Positions 50,401 through 58,620 are shown, counted from the stretch's first letter. The stretch is DNA of 64,000 bases from CAZBXE01 sp964496125 (GCA_964496125.1 CAZBXE010000008.1:18023-82022), one strand, 5' to 3'. The notes: generated from the sequence alone by a model not told the origin. Numbers and translations are program-made.

Positions 50401-51326
50401 ATCCGAATCCTTATGTGTATGCAAGAAACAGCCCCCTTATTCGCACAGATCTCTACGGTCTTTTTTCTCTTCCCTCTACCCTAGGAGAGCTTTGGACTGT
50501 TATAGGAAATGCTATAGAAACTGTGCCAGGCCAGATCAAACGCTTGCCTAGCATCTACTACCAGGAGATCGGCAAGATCTACCGCTATCGCGACTCGCTC
50601 GAAACAATGGCCAAAGAGATCTTTGGACCTACGTTCTTTATTCTGACAGGGACAGTTTCAAGCGGGGCAACCCAAGGAGTCATAGGTCTTGGAGAAATCG
50701 GTGATGAGGTCCGCGTAACATACATCAACGGAATCCTCAACGCAAACAGTGATTGCAAGGAAATGGCAGGACAGATCTCAAAAATACACGGAAATGTCAA
50801 TGTCCATTACGCCCTTAAAACAACAGAGGGTTGGTGTTGGGATCTTTTGAAGGCAGCTATGATTAAAATGGGGTATATCCCCCCAGAAGCCATTGAGCTT
50901 GCTACCATGTGGAAAAGCCTTATTGAAGAAACAGGAGGCATTGAAGGTCATGGAAAAATCATCCATTATGCCCATAGCCTAGGTGGTACTATTACAAATA
51001 CAGCAGGACTTCTCCTTAGCCCCGAGGAGCTTAGTAAGATTACGGTGTGTTCTCTTGGTTCTGCCACGATGATCTCCCCTAGTAGCTTTGGCAAGGTAAC
51101 AAACTATGTAAGTAGGCGAGATGGCGTATGTTTAACTGATCCTATGGGATACTATTCAGGTGCCCTAAATCCCCATGGGAGTAACGTGGTATTTGTGGGA
51201 TCCCTGGGACAAGGATTTCCTTTCATTGACCACCTCTTGACAAACGAGACGTATTGGAGCATCATAGATTCTCTTGGTAAAGAATTTATTGAAGAGTTCG
51301 GGGCAGTAAAAACACTTGAGAATTAA
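47478..51326 (+). CDS. RHS-repeat secreted protein with C-terminal lipase-like hydrolase domain
   Basis: 1282 residues with a signal peptide (MRKTFIFMLLVQPLLA). From about residue 100 to 960 it consists of YD/RHS repeats (for example GRLLEVTLYG, YEYDESERISSF, YHYDALDRLIQVETPG, HTYDAFSRRLQTE), which in RHS proteins form a closed beta-shell. The RHS core end is seen as FFGKRYYSPTLCCFVSKDPL and NPYVYARNSPLIRTDLYGLF (about 950-992). The last ~290 residues form a variable tip with HYAHSLGG (Ser1167 as likely nucleophile of an alpha/beta hydrolase), RRDGVCLTDP and FIDHLLTNETYW, candidates for the acid and His. A toxin, lipase effector or surface enzyme is plausible. I recall a similar chlamydial family (DUF687) but cannot verify identity. 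No immunity gene follows. Confidence 0.85.
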   Translation: MRKTFIFMLLVQPLLAESSYEINWDEAKTRPVCIESHLNGRLLKKDILVWEEENSKTPAAHLVENEKGEVVSYHKIKRDKQGRLLEVTLYGNLTGRGKPVIALDDKQQVADPEVEKYTVAYRYEGERLAEICEDNGKNILYLYDPLLNKLDAKLVREGERIIHRTFYLYDTEGNCIEEILDNGCMPSRTDLTSVTWQHTMKNKTLGQEIDQIDFVDSSPGNDLPPLDATLLLRAEKGGSLVQEDLYDPEGLCKRSKLLDYENGKQISLLDSEGIFEERTLDDRGCLLSLNTTFSGGIETTIFDTEGRLLQKDVLLDTGERSRRTRAYNEDGQCVSITDECGNKTLFEYDSLKRLIKITYPEVEGQIFTEEMAYDLNHCEVARKDMNGYVTHSEYNTRKQLTKRLYPDGRKEEFFYDLSGKLQNSTPILSLETKSSLSLTQQEEKPLHTEYFYGKTGVTVGEVFKNGTTQIKSYDALGRIRSLVTRGLFGTILLTEEFACDGNGNIIERKRTDSLGKSVITRAKYGPMNRLEEIIEDPDTPHEKVTSYEYTSSGKLDTIRKPNGISLIYEYDESERISSFLASDASFAYRFTYDEADRIIGIQDLIKQTQTLREYSKEGYLLKEVLGNGLFLENTYDEKGRRNKIVFPDGSEIRYHYEGELLSFVQRVQNEGAVSYTHSYKSYSPEGHLLLSEMIGEAGEISYGWKNGKACLLTSPYLSEVNLDTPTEKTLHHDLFDAFENVYAYDELGQLIEEEGMFQKKYPFNAHGESLEREGFLFDLQGNLVEKREGGTLKKYHYDALDRLIQVETPGKECITHTYDAFSRRLQTERTSFEADTKETIYYLYDHYNEIGAFASLDHPIELRVLGLGYGAEIGAAVALEIGGKVYAPVHDLRGNVACLVDIENKKAIETIRYAAFGEKVILNEQGQIKKNSLTSWHLAGKRSESNDDLIFFGKRYYSPTLCCFVSKDPLYDFDHPNPYVYARNSPLIRTDLYGLFSLPSTLGELWTVIGNAIETVPGQIKRLPSIYYQEIGKIYRYRDSLETMAKEIFGPTFFILTGTVSSGATQGVIGLGEIGDEVRVTYINGILNANSDCKEMAGQISKIHGNVNVHYALKTTEGWCWDLLKAAMIKMGYIPPEAIELATMWKSLIEETGGIEGHGKIIHYAHSLGGTITNTAGLLLSPEELSKITVCSLGSATMISPSSFGKVTNYVSRRDGVCLTDPMGYYSGALNPHGSNVVFVGSLGQGFPFIDHLLTNETYWSIIDSLGKEFIEEFGAVKTLEN

Positions 51327-51356
51327 GAGGAAAAACCTCATTCTTTTGGCTTATCC

Positions 51357-51430
51357 GCACCGGTAGCTCAGTTGGATAGAGTGCTTGGCTACGAACCAAG
51401 AGGTCAGAGGTTCGAATCCTCTCCGGTGCA
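51357..51430 (+). tRNA. tRNA-Arg (anticodon ACG)
   Basis: Seventy-four bases fold as a complete cloverleaf: acceptor GCACCGG/CCGGTGC with discriminator A51430, D arm with AGTTGGATA loop, anticodon stem CTTGG/CCAAG around CTACGAA (ACG), variable AGGTC, T arm AGAGG/CCTCT with TTCGAAT. CCA is not encoded. A short GAGG-AAAAA-CCTC hairpin 13-30 bases upstream might terminate the RHS transcript only weakly. Confidence 0.97.
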
Positions 51431-52060
51431 ATGGCATTGAAGATTGTCAATTTTCCCACGGGTCCTCTTTCAACAAATACTTATATCATTTACTGTACAG
51501 AGACCCGCCTTGCTGCCGTCGTGGACCCTGGATTACAATGTCATGGCCGAGTAGATGAATTTATTCGAAAATTCGACCTTATTCCCCAAAAAATTCTCCT
51601 TACGCACAGTCACTGGGATCACTTTGGGGACGCGGCTTTTTTAAAAGAAGAGTATGACATTCCTCTCTATGTCCACAAGATGGATGCTGAAAACGTAGAA
51701 GATCCCGGGGCTGATGGCCTTCCTCTCTTTTATCCTATTAAAGCATGTCTCCCCGACTCTCTGCTAGAAGATGGGCAGCTTTTACAGCTTGGCAATCACA
51801 CTTTACAAGTAATCCACACGCCGGGGCACTCTCCTGGCGGCGTTTGTTTCTACTGCAAAGAAGAAGGAGTTCTCCTGTCAGGAGATACTCTTTTTAAAGG
51901 AACGATGGGAAGGGTGGATTTTCCAAGTGCGTCTCCTGATGCTATGTCTCTATCACTTAAAAAACTGAGCAAGCTTCCAGCAGACACGAAAGTGTATCCT
52001 GGCCACGGCAATTCCACAACGATCGGAGCTGAATCCTGGATTGCCAATACCAATGCTTAG
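51431..52060 (+). CDS. Metallo-beta-lactamase-fold hydrolase (glyoxalase II/YcbL-like)
   Basis: 209 residues. Metal site: THSHWDH (HxHxDH), HTPGHSPGG, SGDTLF and a final His in YPGHGNSTT, all typical of the glyoxalase II/YcbL branch that hydrolyses thioesters such as S-lactoylglutathione or related substrates. The substrate cannot be read. ATG 51431 is the very next base after the tRNA discriminator, so there is no separate leader or ribosome site; no other plausible start exists in frame because MALKIVNFPTGPLSTNTY is the conserved beginning of the fold. Confidence 0.92.
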   Translation: MALKIVNFPTGPLSTNTYIIYCTETRLAAVVDPGLQCHGRVDEFIRKFDLIPQKILLTHSHWDHFGDAAFLKEEYDIPLYVHKMDAENVEDPGADGLPLFYPIKACLPDSLLEDGQLLQLGNHTLQVIHTPGHSPGGVCFYCKEEGVLLSGDTLFKGTMGRVDFPSASPDAMSLSLKKLSKLPADTKVYPGHGNSTTIGAESWIANTNA

Positions 52061-52092
52061 CTCGTATGGCAGATAGGGGCTTTTGATTCATT

Positions 52093-52497
52093 TTAAGGTT
52101 TAAGGCTTGTAAGGTAGTCGTAGAGGTCCGATTCGGTTGTGATCAGCATCATGTTGTACATAAGACAAACCGAGATCATGGCATCCATAAGCTCCTTTGT
52201 ACCTACGCCAGGGGCACAAAGAGCTGCTAAGTTTCCAATCTGCTTTTGCTGTTCTACAAGATGTAAACCAATCTGGTAATCTTGCAAACTAAACCCCTCC
52301 TCCTTGACGCGAAAGAAAAGAAGCTGCTGTTCGAAAAGAAGCGCTTGAATCGCATAATAGAGCCCCTGCGACCCTTCGGGCGGCTGTCCCAAGTACTCAA
52401 TCAGCTCAGGAAGCTGCCTGAAATAATACCCCTTATTGAACTCTCCCCTCTCAGACTCGCCAAAAAGTACAATTGTCTGCGCGTCTTTCACTCTCAC
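52093..52497 (-). CDS. Unknown conserved-looking protein downstream of enolase
   Basis: 134 residues, overlapping the eno stop by ATGA and thus translationally coupled. Mixed alpha/beta composition with long leucine- and glutamine-rich helices (YYAIQALLFEQQLLFFRVK, QIGLHLVEQQKQIG) and a C-terminal hydrophobic/acidic segment (MMLITTESDLYDYLTSL). No signal peptide, membrane helix or recognised motif. A small partner of the housekeeping operon; function unknown. Convergent with the hydrolase gene. Confidence 0.65.
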   Translation of the reverse strand: MRVKDAQTIVLFGESERGEFNKGYYFRQLPELIEYLGQPPEGSQGLYYAIQALLFEQQLLFFRVKEEGFSLQDYQIGLHLVEQQKQIGNLAALCAPGVGTKELMDAMISVCLMYNMMLITTESDLYDYLTSLKP

Positions 52498-53777
52498 CTA
52501 CCAAAACGGTTACTATCTGCATAAAAAGCAGAGCTTCCTAGACCTGATTCAATCGCAAGAAGCCTATTGTATTTGGCAACGCGGTCCGATCTTGAGAGCG
52601 AACCTGTCTTGATTTGCCCCGTATTACAAGCTACAGCTAAATCAGCAATGAACGGATCTTCTGTCTCTCCACTCCTATGGGAGATGATTGTTGTGTAGCC
52701 ATGGTCCCTTGCCATCTGAATGGCTTCAAGAGTTTCCGATAGAGTGCCAATCTGATTCAATTTGATGAGCACAGAGTTTGCCACTCTCTTTTCTATGCCC
52801 TTCTGGATAAACTTACGATTTGTCACGAAAAGATCATCTCCCACAAGCTGGATTTTAGTTCCTAGCCGCTCTGTTAAAAGATGCCATCCTTCCCAATCTT
52901 CTTCTGCCATCCCATCTTCAATGGAATCGATCGGATAGTGATTCACAAGATGTTCTAAATACTCACAGAGCTGCTCGGATGTGCGCTCTTTCCCTGACTT
53001 TTTCTCTTTGTAAGTTTTTGTCTTTTTGTCATAAAATTCTGTCGATGCACAGTCAAGAGCAAGAGATATTTGCTTGCCTGGGGTAAACCCTGCCTTTGTT
53101 ATGGCAGTAAGAAGAAATTCTAGGGCCTCTTCTGCGCTCTCTAACCTTGGAGCAAATCCTCCCTCATCTCCAACCGCTGTCACGTGCCTTTTTTGCTTTA
53201 ATAGTTTCTTCAAAACATGAAACACTTCTGAGCCAAAGCGTATAGCCTCCCGAAAGGAAGGTGCGCCGCGAGGACGAATCATAAACTCTTGAAAGTCAAG
53301 AAGGTTGTCTGCATGCGCACCGCCGTTGATGACGTTAATCATCGGGCAGGGAAGAGTGCATGAAAAAGTACCTCCTACATAGCGATACAGAGGAAGCTGC
53401 ACAGTCTGCGCTCCTGCCCTTGCGACTGCAAGAGAAACCCCCAAAATCGCATTGGCCCCAAAACGGGATTTATTTTCTGTCCCATCCTCATGAATCATGA
53501 GCTGATCAAGACGAGTCTGATCAAGCACATGTTCACCTATGAGCAGCTGGCTTAAAAAGTGATTTACATGGGAGACGGCCCTAGAGACGCCCTTGCCAAA
53601 ATAGCGACCTGGATCTCCATCCCGGAGCTCAAGCGCTTCGTTTGCACCTGTCGAAGCACCTGATGGCACAGAAGCTTTAGCCAACACTCCCTTATCCGTT
53701 GTAACCGTCACTTCCAGGGTGGGGTTCCCTCGTGAATCAAGAATCTCCAATGCTTGTAAAGTTCGTATATAGGCCAT
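52494..53777 (-). CDS. eno: Enolase (phosphopyruvate hydratase)
   Basis: 427 residues. Interconverts 2-phosphoglycerate and phosphoenolpyruvate. Family signatures: ALEILDSRGNPTLEV, SVPSGASTGANEALELRD, FGANAILGVSLAVARA, NVINGGAHADN, AVGDEGGFAP, LALDCASTEFYD, PIDSIEDGMAEEDW, QLVGDDLFVTN, LIKLNQIGTLSET and IISHRSGETEDPFIADL, with the catalytic lysines in place. Full length. Thirty-two bases separate it from rsgA in the same operon. Confidence 0.98.
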   Translation of the reverse strand: MAYIRTLQALEILDSRGNPTLEVTVTTDKGVLAKASVPSGASTGANEALELRDGDPGRYFGKGVSRAVSHVNHFLSQLLIGEHVLDQTRLDQLMIHEDGTENKSRFGANAILGVSLAVARAGAQTVQLPLYRYVGGTFSCTLPCPMINVINGGAHADNLLDFQEFMIRPRGAPSFREAIRFGSEVFHVLKKLLKQKRHVTAVGDEGGFAPRLESAEEALEFLLTAITKAGFTPGKQISLALDCASTEFYDKKTKTYKEKKSGKERTSEQLCEYLEHLVNHYPIDSIEDGMAEEDWEGWHLLTERLGTKIQLVGDDLFVTNRKFIQKGIEKRVANSVLIKLNQIGTLSETLEAIQMARDHGYTTIISHRSGETEDPFIADLAVACNTGQIKTGSLSRSDRVAKYNRLLAIESGLGSSAFYADSNRFGR

Positions 53778-53809
53778 AGTTTTACCATACCCAAAGTTTG
53801 TTACACGTG

Positions 53810-54733
53810 CTATCTTTTTTTATGCTTTCCCTTTGTTTCCTCCATTAGGGCCATGTAGGATGAAAAACGTAGGGGGGAGATTTTTCCCTCAGAAAGGGCC
53901 TTTTGTACGGCACACCCTGGTTCATGAATGTGGGAGCAATCAGGATAGCGACATTCGTGGGAAAATTTTTGGATCTCATCGAAGTAGTGACGGATTTTGT
54001 TTTCTTCTAACTCCCAAACACCAAAGCTTTTTACACCAGGGGTGTCAATCACATACCCTCCACACTCAAGGGGTAGAAGCTGCGCTCTTGTTGTGGTGTG
54101 AGATCCTTTTTCTGTTGCCTCCACAACAGAGCCTACAAGTAGCTTAGAACCCGTTACTGCATTAATAAGAGAAGATTTACCAACACCCGACTGCCCAGAA
54201 AAGACAGAAGCCTTCCCCGCCATTATATCTAAAAGACTCTCTAACCCCTCACCTGAATAACTACTCACAGGCAGAACGAGGACATTTGCCTCTCTATATA
54301 TTTTACAAAACTCGGCGAGCAGCTCCTTATCCTCACGTTCTGTCAACAAATCAATCTTATTAACGACTACGATCGGTTTCATACCCCCCATTTCAGTGGC
54401 AATGATATAGCGATCCACAAGAGAGGGCTTCAGCGCAGGCTTAGTGACGGAGGTGGTGATCAAGACCTGATCAATATTTGCAGCAAGAATCTGTTCTTTT
54501 TTTCGAGAAAGGTTATCTGCCCGGGAAAGAATGGTTTTTCTGGGCTCGATTGTATGAATCACCCCAACTTCTGGGCCAATTTTATCAAAGAGGACAAAAT
54601 CCCCTACAGCAATGAGATTTTTTTGCAAATTCTTCTCTTTTTTCATCACGCCGCGCAAGGTGCAGGTAAATACCTTGCCCTCATGATCTACGAGAATCTC
54701 TTGCGATAAAATAGAAAGAACCCTTCCCTTCAA
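53810..54733 (-). CDS. rsgA: Ribosome small-subunit assembly GTPase RsgA
   Basis: 307 residues. Circularly permuted GTPase: OB domain (KGRVLSILSQEILV...), then G4 VVVNKIDLL, G1 FSGQSGVGKSSLINAV, G3 VIDTPGVKSFG, and a C-terminal zinc knuckle CRYPDCSHIHEPGC. It checks late 30S assembly. ATG 54733 overlaps the preceding methyltransferase stop by four bases. Confidence 0.96.
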   Translation of the reverse strand: MKGRVLSILSQEILVDHEGKVFTCTLRGVMKKEKNLQKNLIAVGDFVLFDKIGPEVGVIHTIEPRKTILSRADNLSRKKEQILAANIDQVLITTSVTKPALKPSLVDRYIIATEMGGMKPIVVVNKIDLLTEREDKELLAEFCKIYREANVLVLPVSSYSGEGLESLLDIMAGKASVFSGQSGVGKSSLINAVTGSKLLVGSVVEATEKGSHTTTRAQLLPLECGGYVIDTPGVKSFGVWELEENKIRHYFDEIQKFSHECRYPDCSHIHEPGCAVQKALSEGKISPLRFSSYMALMEETKGKHKKR

Positions 54734-55467
54734 TTCTTTTCCCTCAGTGCATACATTAAAATACCCCCAGCGATCGCGACATTTAACGATTCCATATCTC
54801 CCTTCATAGGCACCTGAACAGATGTAAACGCTTGGAGCGCTTTTTTTGACACCCCTAGCGATTCAGAGCCTAAAAGTAAAAGTCTTTTCTTGGCAACTCC
54901 CACATTCTCAGGAAGCGCTCCTTCCATATGGGCAACAAGGACTTGTATTTTCTTCTCCTCTACAAAGGCAACTAAATCTTCCCATGAACCCTGGCAAAGA
55001 GGAATTCTAAAGGTTGCGCCCTTAGCACTCCGCAGCGCTTTATCATTGAAGGGATCGCAGCAATGAGGAAGAAGAAAAACCCCCTGCCAGCCAAGGGCTA
55101 AAGCGGTGCGTAAAAGAGACCCCAGATTACCAGGGTCGGAAATTCCATCCAAAGCAAGAAGATAGTTTCCCTTTAAAGCAGCACTTTTGGGTATCTCTAC
55201 TTCGGCGATAATTCCCTCAGGAGACTTTGATCCTGCAATTTTCTCTAAAACCTGCTGAGAAATAAGGTAGCGGTGACCTGTCTTTGGAAGAAGAGCTCGA
55301 TCTGTGGCCAAGATGGCATGCGTCTTTTCTGTCTTGCAAACCTCTTCTACCATTTTGATCCCTTCAATCACGACTCTTTTTTGGGCATTTCGATAGCCTC
55401 GATCGGATTGGAGCTTCACCAAGTGTTTTACATAGGGATTTTGTAGCGAGGTGATCTCTTCTAACAT
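54730..55467 (-). CDS. TrmH/SpoU-family RNA 2'-O-methyltransferase
   Basis: 245 residues. SPOUT knot motifs: motif 1 SDPGNLGSLLRTA, motif 2 RLLLLGSESLGVSK, motif 3 VQVPMKGDMESLNVAIAGGILMY. An N-terminal substrate-binding domain begins LEEITSLQNPYVKHL, with KRVVIEGIKMVEEV. It adds a 2'-O-methyl group to rRNA or tRNA using SAM; the target cannot be decided. Overlaps the neighbouring genes on both sides by 4-7 bases. Confidence 0.92.
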   Translation of the reverse strand: MLEEITSLQNPYVKHLVKLQSDRGYRNAQKRVVIEGIKMVEEVCKTEKTHAILATDRALLPKTGHRYLISQQVLEKIAGSKSPEGIIAEVEIPKSAALKGNYLLALDGISDPGNLGSLLRTALALGWQGVFLLPHCCDPFNDKALRSAKGATFRIPLCQGSWEDLVAFVEEKKIQVLVAHMEGALPENVGVAKKRLLLLGSESLGVSKKALQAFTSVQVPMKGDMESLNVAIAGGILMYALREKN

Positions 55468-56717
55468 TTTTTTAAGTTACATGGCCACTGCGGCGATTTT
55501 AGCAGTTTTTTTATCACTTCATCTACGCAGTGTAGGTTATTATTCACACAAATTCTCTCCGATTCTCTCAGAAGCTTGCCTAAAATAGGGCCAGGCTTAA
55601 TTCCTAGGGTTCCTAGCACTGAGGAGTCTACAAGGGGCCGTTTTTTACGAATCCTTTCAATATGTTCAAAAAGATCTACTTGTTGTTTTTCATGAAAATG
55701 CAAAAAATTCATACACTCTTCATGAGCAAGTTTTACAGCAGCGCACTCTAAAAAAAGCTCGGTGTCAGGATGCGCATAAAACCTTGCCCAATCGACCGGC
55801 TCTAGTTCATTCCGGGGCTTGGCTAAAAATTCGGAAGAGCGATAGAAAAATTCCACAAGTTTTAAGTCACGGCTTGAAATGCGAAGACTTTTGCCAATCT
55901 CGAGCTGCTCTTCTAGAGAGCGCTCTTGAAAAAGCTCCATGATAAAAATGATGGTAGGGGTTTTTTCGGGAAAGTGGGAAAACCACTGTGTTGCCTCTTT
56001 GATTTTCTCAAGGGAAGTCTCTTTGAGGCAGGGAAAGATGACAGACAAGAGGTGAAGGCTGTGCATAAGGCAAAGAGCCTCGTGAAAGTCTGAATGCATT
56101 CGCATCTTCTCAAACTCTTGCCAGATCCTTTCCATGGAGACTGCTGGAAGGAGTTTACAAGCCATTGCCTCAATAGCCTTTTTTGTCTTTTCCTCTATCT
56201 CATAGTGGAAACGGCATGAAAAACGCACAGCTCGTATCATCCGAAGGCGGTCTTCCCCAAATCGCTCGTTTGGATCGCCAATCGTGCGGATCACCCCTCG
56301 TCTTAGATCTTCCATACCACCTACGTAGTCAAGCACTTCTAAAGTCAAAGGATCGTAAAACATGCCATTGATTGTAAAATCACGCCTTAGGGCATCTTCT
56401 TTGGGGTTAGAATATTCGATCTTATCTGGTTTTCTTCCGTCGCTATAGGTGAAGTCTTTGCGGAATGTTGAGATCTCAAATTCCATTCCATCCAAAATCA
56501 CCATGATGACTCCGAACGCAGCTCCTACAGGAATAGTTTTGTCAAAGAGCTGCATAATTCTTTCGGGAGGGGCATCGGTTGCTATGTCGATGTCACCTGT
56601 GGGATGGTGCAGGATGACATCCCGTACCCACCCTCCTGCAAAATAAGCAATAAAACCTGCTTCTTTTAGCTTTTTCACAATCGAAGTGGCTGCCTCTTGC
56701 ACGTCCATATCTTGCAT
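55461..56717 (-). CDS. Class II CCA-adding enzyme / poly(A) polymerase
   Basis: 418 residues. The nucleotidyltransferase head shows AYFAGGWVRD, TGDIDIATDAPPE (catalytic DxD), RRDFTINGMFYDP and RFGEDRLRMIRAVRF; a helical body follows. These proteins either complete tRNA 3' CCA ends or add poly(A) tails; the class II sequence does not separate the two with certainty. The tRNA in this window lacks an encoded CCA, so a CCA-adding activity is needed in the cell. Member of the operon between dapA and the SPOUT methyltransferase. Confidence 0.9.
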   Translation of the reverse strand: MQDMDVQEAATSIVKKLKEAGFIAYFAGGWVRDVILHHPTGDIDIATDAPPERIMQLFDKTIPVGAAFGVIMVILDGMEFEISTFRKDFTYSDGRKPDKIEYSNPKEDALRRDFTINGMFYDPLTLEVLDYVGGMEDLRRGVIRTIGDPNERFGEDRLRMIRAVRFSCRFHYEIEEKTKKAIEAMACKLLPAVSMERIWQEFEKMRMHSDFHEALCLMHSLHLLSVIFPCLKETSLEKIKEATQWFSHFPEKTPTIIFIMELFQERSLEEQLEIGKSLRISSRDLKLVEFFYRSSEFLAKPRNELEPVDWARFYAHPDTELFLECAAVKLAHEECMNFLHFHEKQQVDLFEHIERIRKKRPLVDSSVLGTLGIKPGPILGKLLRESERICVNNNLHCVDEVIKKLLKSPQWPCNLKKC

Positions 56718-56744
56718 TGTAGCCCTTCTCCTTAAAAAACAAAA

Positions 56745-57659
56745 TCAAGAAAAAGAAGAATGGGTGGTCACTTGGGTTTGAAGGACCTCAGCAAGGTGGG
56801 GATAGTTTTCTTCTTGAAGCGCCGTTAAAGGAAGACGGCACTCAGGAGTCATCCTACCATGCAGCGCGAGCATGGCTTTGATAGGGATCGGATTAGATTC
56901 CAGACCTAAGGCATTAAAAAGAGGAGAAAATTTTGCCTGGAGATGACAAGACCTCTCGAGCTCTCCTTCTCGTATCGTATTCACAAATTCCTTAAGTTCC
57001 CTTGGAATCAAATTGCTTGCCACCGAGATCACTCCGTGTCCTCCTAAGCTAAGTATCGGAAGAGCCCACTCATCATCTCCACTCAAAAGCGAAAAGCTTG
57101 TGTTTTTTTGTGCGATATTTGTCAAAATCTCTTGAACTTGCGTAAAATCTTTAGCTGACTCTTTGACACCGACAATACCCTCGACATGAGAAAGCATTTC
57201 GAGTGTTTTTGCTGTCATATTACACCCAGTCCTCTTAGGTACATTGTACACACAGATGGGAATGTCTACTTTTGCTGCAACTTGGGAGAAGTGCGCATAG
57301 AGACCGTGCTGCATGGGGCGATTATAATAAGGCACAACAACAAGAGCTACATCTACGCCAAGAGACTGTGCCCAGCTAGTTTTTTCGATAGTTGACTCTG
57401 TACAATTTGTTCCTGTTCCGCACAGAATAAGGGTTTTTCCTTTGCCCATTTCTACGCAAAGACGAACAATTTTTTCCTGCTCCTGCAAAGTAAGCGTAGC
57501 AGCTTCTCCTGTTGATCCCAGGGCTAGAATTCCGTCCACTCCCGCTTCAATCTGGAAAGAGATGTGCTCTGCAAGAGCTGAAAAATCCACCCTCCCTTCT
57601 TTAAAAGGCGTTACAAGAGCAGTGATTAACCCTTCTAGCTTTACGTGAGAGGCTTCCAT
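56745..57659 (-). CDS. dapA: 4-hydroxy-tetrahydrodipicolinate synthase
   Basis: About 304 residues from ATG 57659; an in-frame ATG at 57665 abuts the -10 box and is less likely. Condenses pyruvate with aspartate semialdehyde on the way to diaminopimelate and lysine. Active-site features: LGSTGEAATLT (Thr pair), VVPYYNRPMQHGL (Tyr), YNVPKRTGCNM (Arg), IVGVKESAKD (Schiff-base Lys). Supports peptidoglycan precursor synthesis. First gene of the minus-strand operon through eno. Confidence 0.95.
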   Translation of the reverse strand: MEASHVKLEGLITALVTPFKEGRVDFSALAEHISFQIEAGVDGILALGSTGEAATLTLQEQEKIVRLCVEMGKGKTLILCGTGTNCTESTIEKTSWAQSLGVDVALVVVPYYNRPMQHGLYAHFSQVAAKVDIPICVYNVPKRTGCNMTAKTLEMLSHVEGIVGVKESAKDFTQVQEILTNIAQKNTSFSLLSGDDEWALPILSLGGHGVISVASNLIPRELKEFVNTIREGELERSCHLQAKFSPLFNALGLESNPIPIKAMLALHGRMTPECRLPLTALQEENYPHLAEVLQTQVTTHSSFS

Positions 57660-57665
57660 ACCCAT

Positions 57666-57694
57666 ATTTTAGGCAAAGTTTATAAAAGAGGCAA
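57666..57694 (-). promoter_or_regulatory. Candidate dapA promoter
   Basis: Read on the minus strand: TTGCCT (57694-57689), 17-base spacer, TAAAAT (57671-57666). Six bases then separate it from ATG 57659, so the message would begin at or near the start codon. A TATAAA farther upstream (within the spacer) is an alternative -10. Confidence 0.5.
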
Positions 57695-57776
57695 TAATTG
57701 TGTTGACTAAAGGGGAAAAAATTCCTATATTGCCGGTGTTGACCGAAGCGAAAGTTAGCCTCACAGGATATAGAGC

Positions 57777-58589
57777 ATGCTGAAAACGCAGAGCGCAATC
57801 TCTCATAAAGGTTTTGTAGACAAGTTTATCCAGAGACAGAGCCATTTAAGCCTACCTGTGCAAGGAAAAAAGATTGCACCCCTAAAAAACGGCCCCAAAG
57901 CAACAGCTGGCAAGGTCACAAGCGCTGTCAGCGGCTTTTCAAGCATAGAGTATCTGCGTGCTATGGAATTTATGATCGCGCAAGATATGTATAACCCCGC
58001 CATTCCTCTAGATAGCTGCTGGAAATTTGATATGATGGGCGCAAGTCTCTCTACAGTTAAGCAGCTTATTGAACAACTAGAAAAACGTGGCTTTCTCGCA
58101 GAACTCGAGGAGGTCTCCGCCCTTTTAGGAAGTTCTAAACAGAAAGATGAGATAAGTCTCCACGCCTTCTTGCGAGTCTCGTTTCCTGAAAAAATGCCTC
58201 AAAACACCTCAACCAGCCCCGAGTTTACGGCTCCTAAAATGCTTGCCCTCCGGCATGAATATGCCAGAGCCAAAAAGGGGCCTGGCATAAGGTTTCAGAA
58301 GAAAAACGACGGAAAAATGAAGCTCCATCAAATTACCGCTTGTTTAGAAAAGATTAACCTTCTTGGTTTAAAAGTTCGCAACTGGTGCTTTGATGTCTCG
58401 ACAGTCACCGAGGTGGGACTGCAACAAATCCAAAACGAGCTCGTCCATGGCGGTTTTCAAGCTACTCTTAGTAAGTCGTTTAGAGCAAGCCAAAGAGTCG
58501 GCGATGAGTTTTCTGTTGTTACCAAACAGTACCTAACCATCACCCTCCCTCCCCGAAAAACGGGAAGTTTACCGAGCAAAGAGCACTGA
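57777..58589 (+). CDS. Unknown protein with two copies of a ~60-residue domain
   Basis: 270 residues, no signal peptide or membrane helix. Residues 80-138 and 201-259 align without gaps at an offset of 121: W82/W203, FD84-85/FD205-206, Q96/Q217, L101/L222, GF105-106/GF226-227, A108/A229, L110/L231, and FLRVSFP/YLTITLP at the ends. The first ~55 residues are basic and low in structure, as in many secreted effector N-termini. I do not recognise the domain; the alternation of a Trp-Phe-Asp strand, a helix and a hydrophobic strand suggests a small alpha/beta fold. Divergent from dapA, upstream of the GH15 gene. Confidence 0.7.
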   Translation: MLKTQSAISHKGFVDKFIQRQSHLSLPVQGKKIAPLKNGPKATAGKVTSAVSGFSSIEYLRAMEFMIAQDMYNPAIPLDSCWKFDMMGASLSTVKQLIEQLEKRGFLAELEEVSALLGSSKQKDEISLHAFLRVSFPEKMPQNTSTSPEFTAPKMLALRHEYARAKKGPGIRFQKKNDGKMKLHQITACLEKINLLGLKVRNWCFDVSTVTEVGLQQIQNELVHGGFQATLSKSFRASQRVGDEFSVVTKQYLTITLPPRKTGSLPSKEH

Positions 58590-58620
58590 ACAGAACCTGC
58601 ATTGACAGCAAGTAGAAGGC

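Noticed and set aside
51327..51348. GAGG-AAAAA-CCTC hairpin as a strong terminator of the RHS gene
   Set aside because: Only four base pairs and an interrupted T tract; at best weak, so co-transcription with the tRNA is possible.
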